Part shown: positions 18,733-27,534 of the stretch, piece by piece
Position numbering within the stretch: position 1 is the first letter of the stretch
Layout: each line of letters starts with the position of its first letter
NCBI GenBank assembly: GCA_016713675.1
Contig: JADJOS010000001.1
Coordinates: 2,294,001 to 2,358,000 of the forward strand
Length of the DNA stretch: 64,000 nt
Source of the DNA: Acidobacteriota bacterium
GTDB lineage: Bacteria; Acidobacteriota; Blastocatellia; Pyrinomonadales; Pyrinomonadaceae
Direction: 5' to 3'
The notes under the pieces: model-generated
The model's input: the letters and a program-made list of their open reading frames with translations, nothing else
Databases searched by the model: none
Told to the model about the DNA's origin: nothing
Translations under genes and position numbers: made by a program

Positions 18733-19339
18733 TCTCGCGCAATCGATCTGTCCAATACTCGGCATCCTGCGTCTCATCAACCAACAAGAGCGGATGGTAA
18801 ATTATCTCGACACGCCTGAATAGCCGCGGATATTTACGTCCCTGAGGCCAGATATGATTGCCGCCGCGGATCGTTACCGGAAGCACGGGCACGCCTGCAC
18901 GCAAGGCGATGTGCATAGCTCCGCTTTTGAATTCAAAGAACTCACCGCTCTCAAACTCCCTCGCACCCTCAGGAAAAATGACAAGTGTCGATCCGTCGTT
19001 CAGAGAACGAATTGACTCTTTAAATAACCGTTTGCTGGTGTCGATCGGGTGCTTTACTGGAAAGGAGCCGAGATATTTGATGAGCGGACCGAGGAATTTC
19101 CATTCGAACGCCCTATCGTAGGCCATGAACCTAAACCGCCGCTGCATCGGTATACAGATCCACACAGGATCGATATATGTCTGATGATTAGAGGCGATAA
19201 GAACAGCACCGTCAGCAGCGGGCGGAATGTTATCCTTTCCTGTAAATCGAATGAACCAGCAACTCTTGCTGATCACGTATGCGATCTTGAGCAGCACCCA
19301 AATTACGACCGGCGATGGATATTTGAACGCGTCTTTCAC
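18704..19339 (-). CDS. 1-acyl-sn-glycerol-3-phosphate acyltransferase (PlsC family)
   Basis: Membrane-associated acyltransferase of 211 residues that should convert lysophosphatidic acid to phosphatidic acid. Motif I NHQTYIDP (NHx4D variant) is near residues 51-58 and motif III FPEGAR near 121-126; VLPVTIRGG is the usual motif IV region. An N-terminal hydrophobic helix (PVVIWVLLKIAYVI) anchors it. The overlap with the kinase gene is tail to tail. Other lysolipid acyltransferases share these motifs, so the exact acceptor is uncertain. Confidence 0.88.
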   Translation of the reverse strand: MKDAFKYPSPVVIWVLLKIAYVISKSCWFIRFTGKDNIPPAADGAVLIASNHQTYIDPVWICIPMQRRFRFMAYDRAFEWKFLGPLIKYLGSFPVKHPIDTSKRLFKESIRSLNDGSTLVIFPEGAREFESGEFFEFKSGAMHIALRAGVPVLPVTIRGGNHIWPQGRKYPRLFRRVEIIYHPLLLVDETQDAEYWTDRLREIIEASYRAE

Positions 19340-19406
19340 AAATACAAACCGGAGCCAAAGCTCCGGTCTGTCAGGATAAGATTAATGAGGCGGAAACTCA
19401 AGAGAG

Positions 19407-20177
19407 CTAGTTCAGCCCGGGCGAGGCCGCGTTTTCGAATAACACTTTGTGCATCGGGAATGCTTCCTCGACAAACTCCAGATGAAGCATGGGCGGCTGG
19501 TTCTCGTCCTTATTCTTCTTGCGGTTTCGGACTTCTGCGATCGCGTAAAAATCAAATTCCTTGCTGGCGACCTTGACCTTGTCACCAACCTCGATATCGA
19601 GCGAGCAGGGCACGGAGAGCCCCTTGGCACTGATGTCCTTTGTTTTTGCAGTCTCTTTCGAGGATTCGCCTTTGCCCTTTTTCATTTGGGAGATCGTGAC
19701 TTCGATCGACTTCCAAAAGCGGGCGTTCTTTCTCGCCTTAAATGCGGTCTGCACCTCGGTGATGACCCAAAGGCCATCCTCGTTCATTCCGCAAAATCGA
19801 TAGTTCTGCTTTGGGTTTTCTTTGAAGCTCTCGGGTATCTCTTTGCCGATGAATCCTACGCCGACGTGATAAACGGTCGCACCATCGACCGTCACCGGGT
19901 TGCAATGCTGAACGAGACCGAGAACAGGATAGAGTTCGTCGTACTTGTTGTAGGCTCGAAGTTCATCTGGCATCGGAAGCACGAGCGAAACAAGCCGCCC
20001 CACTTCGCATTTACGTGAAAGAGAAAAACCGGCACCGTTTCGCGAAACTGTGGTGACCGCAGTTACTTCTTTCCAGCTTACTTCAAGGCTTTCTTTTACT
20101 TGAACGATTGTCTTTAATTCGGTTGAGACACGAGGGACGCGTCTGTTTTCAGATGTGATCGTATTTGAACTGCTCAT
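19407..20177 (-). CDS. Tandem PilZ-like domain protein
   Basis: A 256-residue cytoplasmic protein with two PilZ-like halves. The first has RRVPR near residue 12 and SRNGAGFSL near 47, resembling the c-di-GMP-binding RxxxR and (D/N)xSxxG motifs with Val-Ser before Arg instead of a clean D/N. The second has KARKNARFWKS near 145 and KDISAKGLSV near 178, a canonical DxSxxG. It is paralogous to the gene 42 bases upstream and is likely co-transcribed. A role in c-di-GMP-responsive control is plausible, but the degenerate first motif may not bind nucleotide. Confidence 0.8.
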   Translation of the reverse strand: MSSSNTITSENRRVPRVSTELKTIVQVKESLEVSWKEVTAVTTVSRNGAGFSLSRKCEVGRLVSLVLPMPDELRAYNKYDELYPVLGLVQHCNPVTVDGATVYHVGVGFIGKEIPESFKENPKQNYRFCGMNEDGLWVITEVQTAFKARKNARFWKSIEVTISQMKKGKGESSKETAKTKDISAKGLSVPCSLDIEVGDKVKVASKEFDFYAIAEVRNRKKNKDENQPPMLHLEFVEEAFPMHKVLFENAASPGLN

Positions 20178-20219
20178 AAATTGTGGGTTTTATTTGAGGA
20201 GGGTGGTGTCGCATTTGCA

Positions 20220-21026
20220 TCAGTCGATGCCCTGCAGCGGGAAGTGACGGTCAATGAATTCCAGATGGAGTCGGGTGATACCATCGGGGCCGACACGCTT
20301 GCCACGGACGACCGATATTATTGTAACATCAAATCGTTCGCTTGTGACACGTAAAAATGACCCGGGATCCAACTCAAATTGTGTGAAAACGGCCGCTCCG
20401 CCGAGGCTCAGGTTTTCGGTCACGGTCGTTTCCGAAGCGGTTACATTGCCGGCGTCGTCCAGTATCTCAAGTTTGAGCGATTCGGGGATAAAGAAACGCG
20501 TCTGTTTGCGGAGATCCTTCGGCAGATCGCTGTCATCCGCCATCAGGTCAGCGGGAGTCAAGTGCCAAAATCCTTCGCCTTCCTGTTCGCGATGGCTGAT
20601 GTCATAGAGCCGCGAAGGGTGTTCGCTATAGTCAACCGGCGGTCTTTGGCCGGTAAAAGCAACGCCGATCGCATACGAAGGCTCGGCACGGACCTGCCCC
20701 GTCTCGATGCATCGTCGTACCAATGCCCAGATCTTATACTGCGGTTCGCTATAGTCAAAACACCTTAACTGCCGGGGCATCGGAATAGTCAGCAGCACGA
20801 GGCGTCCTCGTTTGACGGGCCGTTTCAATGTAAACCCAGCACCAAATGCCGAGATGTCGCTCAAACGGGTGATCTCGTTCCAACTTACCTTAGCGTCGAT
20901 CTTGACCTCGATACGTACAGGCAACGGCAGCGAGATGCGCTGTATTCGGCGGTTCTCTTTTTCAACAACCGGAACGGCATTTGTGCGATCTGCGACGCGC
21001 ATCTGTTCTGAGCCTGGAGTATGCAT
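20220..21026 (-). CDS. Tandem PilZ domain protein
   Basis: A 268-residue paralogue of the next gene. The first PilZ unit has RRIQRISL near residue 26 and SDISAFGAGFTL near 63, a full DxSxxG motif. The second has KQTRFFIPESLKLEIL near 180 and ENLSLGGAAVF near 210, an NxSxxG form. Both should adopt six-stranded beta-barrels, and c-di-GMP binding is likely at the first. With gyrA divergent upstream, the 173-base gap 21027-21199 should contain the promoters of both. Output partner unknown. Confidence 0.85.
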   Translation of the reverse strand: MHTPGSEQMRVADRTNAVPVVEKENRRIQRISLPLPVRIEVKIDAKVSWNEITRLSDISAFGAGFTLKRPVKRGRLVLLTIPMPRQLRCFDYSEPQYKIWALVRRCIETGQVRAEPSYAIGVAFTGQRPPVDYSEHPSRLYDISHREQEGEGFWHLTPADLMADDSDLPKDLRKQTRFFIPESLKLEILDDAGNVTASETTVTENLSLGGAAVFTQFELDPGSFLRVTSERFDVTIISVVRGKRVGPDGITRLHLEFIDRHFPLQGID

Positions 21027-21199
21027 TTTATTTGACTGACGGCCATAGAAACGGGCCGCTTTGGGAACTTCGCCTTGGTTGCGAATCAGGCTCTACGCCT
21101 GTATAATTAAGAAATTGTTAAGACGGGCATTGTTCCAGTTTTTTAGTAAGCACGCCTTTATTTGGGGCTCGCTCGTTTCCTTAAAGTTAAATAATCACA

Positions 21200-23750
21200 A
21201 TGGATTCACTCTTAGATCGCACACAGATAAATATCGAAGACGAGATGCGCCGATCGTATCTCGATTACGCCATGTCGGTCATAATCGGCCGTGCCCTGCC
21301 GGACGTTCGCGACGGTCTCAAGCCGGTTCACCGCCGCGTATTGTGGGCGATGAGCGAGCTTGGCAATACGTACAACAAGCCGTACAAAAAATCGGCACGT
21401 GTTGTTGGCGATACCATAGGTAAATATCACCCGCACGGCGATACGGCCGTATATGACACGGTCGTGCGTTTGGCTCAGGAATTCTCGATGCGATATATGC
21501 TGGTCGACGGTCAGGGGAACTTCGGTTCGATCGACGGCGATAATGCCGCTGCGATGCGATATACCGAGGTCCGCATGGCTCGGATCACCGGCGACATTCT
21601 CGGCGATATCGAGAAAGAGACGGTTGATTTCCAACCGAACTACGACGAGTCGTTATCTGAGCCAAAAGTGCTTCCTACAAAGATACCGTTGCTGCTGGTA
21701 AACGGCAGCGAGGGAATTGCGGTCGGCATGGCTACCAAGATCCCGCCGCACAACCTGACTGAGGTCCTGAACGCCACGATCGCGTTGATCAAGAACCCTG
21801 AGATCACGCTGAGCGAACTCATTCAGCACATTCCGGGGCCTGATTTTCCGACGGCGGGTTTTATCTATGGGCGCGAAGAGATCCACCGGGCATATGAGAC
21901 CGGCCGAGGGATCATTCAAATGCGTGCTCGGGCCGTCGTTGACGAGATCGGACGCGGCGAGCGGACGAAGAATGCAGTTGTCATCACGGAACTGCCGTAT
22001 CAGGTAAATAAAGCAAAGCTGATCGAAAAGATGGCAGAGCTTGTCCATGAGAAGAAACTCGACGGCATCTCTGAGATCCGTGACGAATCGAACCGCGAGG
22101 GTATTCGCGTAGTTGTCGAACTTAAACGCGACGCCGTGCCGCAGGTCGTTCTTAACAAATTGTACAAACTAACGCCGATGCAGTCGTCGTTCGGTATCAT
22201 TTCGATCGCCATCGTCAATGGCCAGCCGAAATTGCTGACGCTCAAGGACATGATCGAGGCGTTCGTTGAGTTTCGCCGCGAGGTCGTTCGCCGCCGTACG
22301 GAATTTGAACTGCGCAAGGCTCAGGCCAGGGCGCATATCTTAGAGGGCTTGAACAAGGCCATCGACGCGCTCGACTATATCATCCCGTTGATCCGCAATT
22401 CCCGCAGCGTTGACGAAGCGAAGACCTGGCTAACGGCGAATCTCGCAACGACCGGAGAGATCGCCACATGGCGTGGTGTGACGGGCGACAAGCCGAAAGC
22501 GACGTTCCTCAAGGAACTTGAGAAGGTTGTAAATCAGCTCGACTTTTCGGACATTCAGGCACAGGCGATCTTAGATCTGCAACTTCGGAGACTGTCGGCG
22601 CTTGAGCGGCAGAAGATCCTTGATGAGTATGAGTCGATCATCCGTTTAATAGCAGAGCTCGAGAACATTCTGCAGAACGAGAGCGTCCTGCGTCAGGTCA
22701 TCACCGAAGAGCTCGAAGAGATCCGCGAACGATTCGGCGACGCGCGTCGGACGGTTATCGTGGACGCCGGCGTCGAACTTAGCATCGAGGACCTCATTCC
22801 TGACGAAGAGGTCGCTATCACTGTGACCAACGCGGGCTATATCAAACGCACGCCGGTCGCGGCTTACACCAAGCAAGGACGTGGCGGCAAAGGGCGACTC
22901 GGGGCCAAGGCCAAGAACGAGGATTTTGTGGAGCATCTGTTCCTCGCCTCGACGCACAACTTCCTGATGATCTTTACCGACGACGGGCAGGTGTTCAAAG
23001 ATAAAGGTGCACGAGATCCCGGAAGGCGATACTTCGGCTCGCGGAAAGGCAGTGGTGAATCTCGTTCAGCTTTCGCAGGAGCGCAAACTCGTGGCGGTCA
23101 TGCCCGTACGAGATTTTAGCGAGGAAATTTATCTGACGATGGTCACGAAACAAGGCGTTATCAAAAAATCTTCGCTCGCCGACTATCAAAACATCCGCGC
23201 GAGCGGCATCAATGCGATCAACATCGACGAAGGCGACGAGCTGCTCGACATTATTCGCACGGACGGCAAGTGTCAGATATTTATCGCGACGCATGACGGC
23301 ATGGCGGTGAGATTTAATGAGAGCGACGTGCGTCCGATGGGGCGTGTCGCACGCGGCGTTCGCGGCGTTAACCTTCGCCCGGGCGATTTTGTGGTCAGCG
23401 TTTGCGCGGTCTCGCAGGCGGGAACCGAGATGATGCTCAGCGTTTCGGAGAAAGGTTTCGGCAAGCAGACGACGGTCGACAGCTATCGCCTGACGCGCCG
23501 CGGCGGAAAGGGCGTTATCAATATGAAGACCACCGCCAAGACCGGCAAGGTCGTCGCCGCCTTCCCGATCCAGCCCGACAGCGAGATCATGATCATCACG
23601 CAGCAGGCCAAACTAATTCGCCTGGGCGTTGACAAGATCCGCGAGACCGGCCGCTCGGCACAGGGCGTCACGCTGATAAAAACCGGCGACGACGACCTCG
23701 TCACCAGCGTCTCGCTATTGGCGGCTGATAACGACGAGGGCGAGGAATAA
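21200..23750 (+). CDS. gyrA: DNA gyrase subunit A, broken by a +1 frameshift as written
   Basis: Cleaves and rejoins DNA in the A2B2 gyrase complex. The quinolone region HGDTAVYDT has Thr at the E. coli Ser83 position and Asp at 87. The catalytic Tyr is in AAAMRYTE near residue 119. QGRGGKG near 558 and RRGGKG near 765 are GyrA-box-like elements of the C-terminal pinwheel. The frame breaks at CAAAG (A-run 22997-22999): removing one A turns FKDKGARDPG into FKIKVHEIPEG and restores an 849-residue protein. Because gyrase is essential, a sequence error is far likelier than a real lesion. The second half reads from about 23007 to the stop at 23750. Confidence 0.93.
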
Positions 23751-23800
23751 CCTCCGTATCAATTGCAACGTTTTTCAAAGCGTTGAAACATTCAAACAGG

Positions 23801-23843
23801 ATCCCGGCTTTGGCGAATCATCACCAAAGCCGGGATTTCTTTT
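23801..23843 (+). terminator. Terminator of gyrA
   Basis: ATCCCGGCTTTGG and CCAAAGCCGGGAT form a long stem around a ten-base loop, followed by TTCTTTT, 50 bases after the gyrA stop. Confidence 0.88.
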
Positions 23844-23853
23844 GCCTACCCAT

Positions 23854-24000
23854 CTAAGGAGCACCGTAGATAACGGCTCGGTCTGAGAAGTGCGAGGTGT
23901 TAGTGGCGGCGACGGCTCGGAACTTGTATTCGTATATCTGCCCGGGCAGAACGGGCCGGTCGATCCGCGTTGAGGAGTGTTTTTTGGGAAGACCAATCGT
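23854..24000 (-). pseudogene. C-terminal fragment of a fibronectin type III domain
   Basis: The minus-strand frame reads RPVLPGQIYEYKFRAVAATN then TSHFSDRAVIYGAP and a stop, the last strands of an Fn3 domain (PGxxYEYxxRAVxxxxxSxxS). Homology starts right where the inverted repeat ends, and nothing upstream continues the domain, so this is a remnant whose 5' part was replaced or lost at the repeat boundary. A short frame starting at the GTG at 24011 overlaps it in another phase and is probably not real. Confidence 0.6.
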
Positions 24001-24181
24001 GTATTTTTCACCTCCGTGTTCGAATTGTGGTACGTACCACAATTTGATCAACAAAATTGATGAAAATGTCGAAAAAACGCGTTCTGCCACAGTTTTTAAG
24101 GGGGGTTAGCGACAGTGTTTTAGGGGGCTAGCGACAGTAAAAAACGGGGTCAGCGACAATAAAAAAGGGCTCAGCGACAAT
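24001..24181 (-). repeat. Inverted repeat copy B: 22-bp-phased TGTCGCT motifs plus palindrome
   Basis: Reverse-complement copy of 16736-16915. AGCGACA (= TGTCGCT) occurs at 24108, 24130, 24152 and 24173, with a degenerate TGCCACA at 24085, again every 21-23 bp. The palindrome core GTGGTACGTACCAC is at 24027-24040, and here the symmetry extends to 22 bp (24023-24044). Its palindrome side faces gyrA, so the two copies point inward and bound about 7.1 kb containing the kinase-to-gyrA genes. Confidence 0.8.
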
Positions 24182-24343
24182 CCGTTTTTGGACGAATCAA
24201 AGCTGTCGCTGGCCTTGTCGGAGCCCGAGTTCGAGCGAAAAGGCCTTTCTGTGCTTTCCGACAAAAACGGTGATAACGAAGAAATTGACCAAGCCGATGA
24301 ATTCGATCAAATTCGAAGCCCAAACATCGCCTCGGCCGCATAA
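24110..24343 (+). pseudogene. C-terminal coding remnant next to the repeat
   Basis: The plus frame is open from 24110, through the repeats, to a TAA at 24341. From 24191 it reads DESKLSLALSEPEFERKGLS, then an acidic tail ending SPNIASAA. The composition is protein-like, but I do not recognise the family and no start codon with a ribosome site is evident. It may be the end of an old gene, possibly of the mobile element that left the repeats. 24344-24488 holds nothing else I can identify. Confidence 0.35.
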
Positions 24344-24488
24344 GAACAGCCCAAACATCTAACCCCGCCCGCCGGCCACCGATGAGACCGGTGGATCCGA
24401 CCGCTTTGACGACACGGACGACAGTGATAGGCCGTCAAGAACAAAATGCCCGGACAAAACACGTTCGAAATGTCGAAAAAAGGCTCTT

Positions 24489-24517
24489 TTGCAACAGGCG
24501 ATGGTCAAGTGTAATAT
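24489..24517 (+). promoter_or_regulatory. Sigma70-type promoter
   Basis: TTGCAA, 17 bases, TAATAT: a good housekeeping promoter match, placed about 65 bases before the start of the small exported protein at 24582. Confidence 0.55.
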
Positions 24518-24581
24518 GAGGATCGCAAAAACGCTGGCCTGACATAGCTTTCAAGGAGCATTAGGATAGGAGCATATAGGT

Positions 24582-24953
24582 ATGAGGATCGTATTTTTAG
24601 TTCTTTTAGTATCTGTACTACACGTGCAGTGTCAAAATCTTGATGACGACGGGTGGAAGGGGTTGACGCCATTGAAAAGTGACGAGAAGGATGTGGAAGC
24701 TCTATTCGGTAAAGGTGAGCACGATAATCTTGGGAATACAAGATTTCGGCAGGATGCCGTTATCATCGAAGTGGTCTTTTCGTCTGGTGCCTGCACGGAT
24801 AGACTTAACGGCCGCTATTCAGTTCCAGCGGGCAGCTAATTGGTTCAGTTCAAGAGCCGTCGAGCTTTACCTCAGTTCAAGCGTAGCGAATACAAAGTTA
24901 AATTTGATGATAGGGGTCGTTCCTGCTTTATTGCGTTTCTCAGCGGTCCGTGA
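24582..24953 (+). pseudogene. Small exported protein with an internal stop
   Basis: An 85-codon frame (24582-24839) starts with a signal peptide (MRIVFLVLLVSVLHVQCQ) and continues DDDGWKGLTPLKSDEKDVEALFGKG...VVFSSGAC, resembling a small exported family (WxGxxPLxSTRxDVExLxG...YSSGxC) that I recall from Acidobacteria. Family members continue past this point. Here a TAA at 24837 interrupts, but the same frame carries on with LVQFKSRRALPQFKRSEYKV then KFDDRG and stops at 24953, consistent with a nonsense mutation in a ~123-codon gene. It is preceded by TAGGAG and a promoter-like site. Confidence 0.6.
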
Positions 24954-24963
24954 CGAGTTACAG
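24918..24963 (+). repeat. 46-bp direct repeat, copy 1
   Basis: Starts CGTTCCTGCTTTATTGCG and ends GTGACGAGTTACAG; matches 25695-25740 with three visible mismatches. It spans the junction between the broken exported-protein gene and the RHS-like fragment. Confidence 0.8.
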
Positions 24964-25381
24964 CCCGATAATAAATGCTGACGGCGATGGTGATCTGGCT
25001 GAGGACGAAGTTGCGACCGGGACGATCTTTGACGGAGTGGGGCGTGTGTTAAAGGCAATGAACGGGGTCAGACACCGCGATTCTTTCCGCTCGACGGATA
25101 GTGCGATCACATACACCTACAACCTCGGCGATGCGATGATCGAGCAGCAGTATCCGAGCGGAATAGTTGTGAAGAACACGCTCGATTCAACTACAGCAGG
25201 CGGACTTGGTTATGCCTCTTTCTTAAAGGGCAGGGCCGGCGATTTGAAGGGCAGATATTCTGAGTTCTACTTAGGCCAACCCGATTATTTTGGGAAGTGC
25301 TGGAGTTTTAATGAATTACCCCATTACCTTAATTATTTTTCTCCTGGGTTTCACAGTGGCGATGCCAAATCCGAGTACTGA
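24950..25381 (+). pseudogene. RHS/YD-repeat protein fragment
   Basis: The reading frame opens at a GTG inside the direct repeat and gives SPIINADGDGDLAEDEVATG, TIFDGVGRVLKA, TYTYNLGDAMIEQQYPSG and VVKNTLDS. These resemble RHS/YD-repeat units (xGxxYDGxGRVxK..., YPSGxVVKN). Homology ends near codon 70, after which the frame drifts into GGLGYASFLKGRAG and unrelated sequence. There is no signal peptide, no ribosome site and far too little length for an RHS protein (usually more than 1000 residues). It is an isolated core fragment. Confidence 0.6.
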
Positions 25382-25855
25382 GTTTTCGGGTTATTCGACA
25401 GTTCGAATAAAGATAATAGTCACCGATCCATTGGGTGCACGGCTTTCGACTGTACAAATTCGGGTCGCGTGCGGCAAATCCAAAAAAAGCTACTGACTGA
25501 CGAGTTTGGTGTTGTTGAGGTGAAATTGCCTGATGGAAAATGTGAAATAGAGCTTAATAAGATCGGATTTACGACCCTTAAAGATCATTTCCTGGTTTCC
25601 AAGAAACCGTCAAAACACATTTTTGAATTTGTCCTTAAACCGGTTTCATGGGATCACCCTGACAAGATTCTGGAAAATGGGCGGCAATCTGGGCCGTTCC
25701 TGCATTATTGCGTTTCTCCGCCGTCCGTGACGAGTTACAGTTCTGGAAGATGCGGAGGCTACAAACAACTCCATTGCCCGGCGACACGCATTACGGGGGC
25801 ACCGTTTCCGCCGGCCTGGCATGGGGTTGTCGAACGGCGGCAATCGGTACAGTAG
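25311..25855 (+). pseudogene. Frameshifted exported protein with a carboxypeptidase-regulatory-like domain
   Basis: The ATG at 25311 begins MNYPITLIIFLLGFTVAMPN, a signal-like helix, followed by VRIKIIVTDPLGARLSTVQI. The frame then stops at 25496. In the -1 phase the same domain continues as TDEFGVVEVKLPDGKCEIEL and TTLKDHFLVSKKPSKHIFEF, so the two halves form one beta-sandwich domain (VTDxxGxxLxxxxI...TDxxGxxxVxLPxGxYxxxxxxxGF). The switch lies at an A7 run, 25482-25488. Homology ends near 25690, where the second direct repeat begins; the remainder to the stop at 25855 overlaps the convergent beta-helix gene and is probably not original. Confidence 0.6.
25695..25740 (+). repeat. 46-bp direct repeat, copy 2
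   Basis: Second copy of the 24918-24963 repeat, lying just outside the 3' end of the convergent beta-helix gene. The two copies bracket 731 bp of gene debris. Confidence 0.8.
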
Positions 25856-27414
25856 ATCATGCTGCCGTTCGGGCTGCCGACGGGCAAGGCACTGATCGGA
25901 AAGGTCGGAAGCTGCACTCCGGCTCCGAATTTGACGTCGGTTCCGAAGAACGTCGGATGTCCGGTGACCGATCCCTCCGAAGGCTGGCCGGTCATAAACA
26001 CGACAGTGGCTCGGTCAAAATTGTTCTTGACGGCTCCGCGGCATCCCAGGATGTTGCCGTCGTAACAAAACCGGTCGCCTGTCGAATAAACACGCACACG
26101 TTCGTCCATCTGAAAGGTACGCGGCCCATAGCTGCTGCCGCTCGATACCAAGGTCCGGCGGGCCTTGAAGATGATCGGGTCGCCGAACGCCGAATTGACG
26201 ATGTTTATCGCATGCGAATAGTCTCCGGCATTGGGATTTTCGACGCCGTTGTAAACGATCGACGCGGTCATCTCTTCCGTACCTGAGCCGATTATCGTCG
26301 TCTGGCCGCTGTCGAGTATGTTGAGAAAGGTGCCGCCCGGAGCATTCGGAAATCCGCCGCCAAATGTTCCCGTCAGGACGACCGCCCCCATACGTTCAAA
26401 ATGCATCGAGTCGGCATCCTGGCCGGGCTGCTTCTTAGGGTTGATGAATACCGTGCCGTTGATGCGCCAGTCAGTGTTACGCAGATTTGTATAGATGCCT
26501 GCGTCCCGGTTGTAGATAAACCGGCACGATTCGATGTTCACGTAATCAAACTGCCAATTAAGATTTGTTTGAGGCAGGCCGTGAACGTCTATCCCGCGAT
26601 TAAAATTGTTGAATGCCACGCGGATGACGTTGAAATCCTGCGACGAATTGTAAGCTCCGACGCCCTCTATGCCGGTCGTGCCGTTATTGTTTTGAGCATA
26701 GAGCTCAATATCGGTGATGGTGATCTTCTCGGTGCATTCACCGATTCGAAAAAGCGAAACTCCGGTACCTTTGAGCGTGATTCGCGTAGGATTATTTCGT
26801 GCCAGGTCGCTTGTCGGAGCCCTCGAGCCTAAACCGTTCGACCCTTGGATCGTCAATCCCGAAGGCAGGGCTACGGGAGAGGAAACGATATAGTCGCCTT
26901 CGGGAACTGTAAGAACGCCGCCGTTGCGTGACGCGATGAATGCCACCGCACTCTTCAGAGCGATCGTATCGTCCGTTACCCCGTCGCCGACTGCCCCAAA
27001 GTCCCGCAAATTGTAAAAGCCGCGAGTGCGTTCGTCATTGTGGGCGATCCAATTGTAGGTGATCGGACCGGAGAACTTATCGCCCGCAAAAGATATCCGA
27101 TAACGCTTGTCCTCACCCTCGAAGCACCATTTTTGGTCAGCGGAATTGGAGCGAAATGTCGCACTTCCGCTGCTCGATTGTACCAGCGACGTGCCGGAAC
27201 CACCGCAGGCGTTTATCTTGAGCGGAGTGGCCGAGTTTAGGTCGGTAACAGTGATCGTCGTTGAAGGCGGCACATATCGCACCGCACACGCCGTAGCCGT
27301 TTGATTGGTCGGAACATCAACGATCACTCGATGACCTTCAAACTTATTTTGAGCGGCAGAACTGATCGAAAAAACACAAAAAACGAACGCGATCGCGGCA
27401 ATTCTATTTAACAT
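25759..27414 (-). CDS. Secreted right-handed beta-helix (pectate-lyase-superfamily) protein
   Basis: A 551-residue exported protein. An ATG at 27435 is in frame, but GGAGG lies just before the ATG at 27414, which starts a signal peptide (MLNRIAAIAFVFCVFSISSAAQ). An N-terminal beta domain covers about residues 22-125. YNLRDFGAVGDGVTDDTIAL near 137 is the entry motif of pectate-lyase-3/GH28-type beta-helices, and repeated rungs follow. The C-terminus (PNGSMIYCTDCRR...GQWSCL) resembles tail-spike and collar-like ends. It probably acts on or binds extracellular polysaccharide. No catalytic pair can be assigned with confidence. Confidence 0.8.
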   Translation of the reverse strand: MLNRIAAIAFVFCVFSISSAAQNKFEGHRVIVDVPTNQTATACAVRYVPPSTTITVTDLNSATPLKINACGGSGTSLVQSSSGSATFRSNSADQKWCFEGEDKRYRISFAGDKFSGPITYNWIAHNDERTRGFYNLRDFGAVGDGVTDDTIALKSAVAFIASRNGGVLTVPEGDYIVSSPVALPSGLTIQGSNGLGSRAPTSDLARNNPTRITLKGTGVSLFRIGECTEKITITDIELYAQNNNGTTGIEGVGAYNSSQDFNVIRVAFNNFNRGIDVHGLPQTNLNWQFDYVNIESCRFIYNRDAGIYTNLRNTDWRINGTVFINPKKQPGQDADSMHFERMGAVVLTGTFGGGFPNAPGGTFLNILDSGQTTIIGSGTEEMTASIVYNGVENPNAGDYSHAINIVNSAFGDPIIFKARRTLVSSGSSYGPRTFQMDERVRVYSTGDRFCYDGNILGCRGAVKNNFDRATVVFMTGQPSEGSVTGHPTFFGTDVKFGAGVQLPTFPISALPVGSPNGSMIYCTDCRRSTTPCQAGGNGAPVMRVAGQWSCL

Positions 27415-27534
27415 AATGCCTCCATTATCACGCATAGCGTTGATGAGGGCAAAACTGTCCGAAATTCCGGGAAGCGAGCCGACGTCAACGCCGTTGTTCG
27501 AGAAGGCGTCGAATTGGATAAGGTAAGCGAATGA

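Noticed and set aside
21436..21460. Quinolone-resistance substitution in GyrA (Thr at the Ser83 position)
   Set aside because: Thr keeps the hydroxyl and is the natural residue in many bacteria; Asp87 is intact.
16736..24181. Complete composite transposon carrying kinase to gyrA
   Set aside because: No transposase or recombinase gene, no target duplication, and the contents are ordinary chromosomal genes. Kept only as an inverted-repeat observation.
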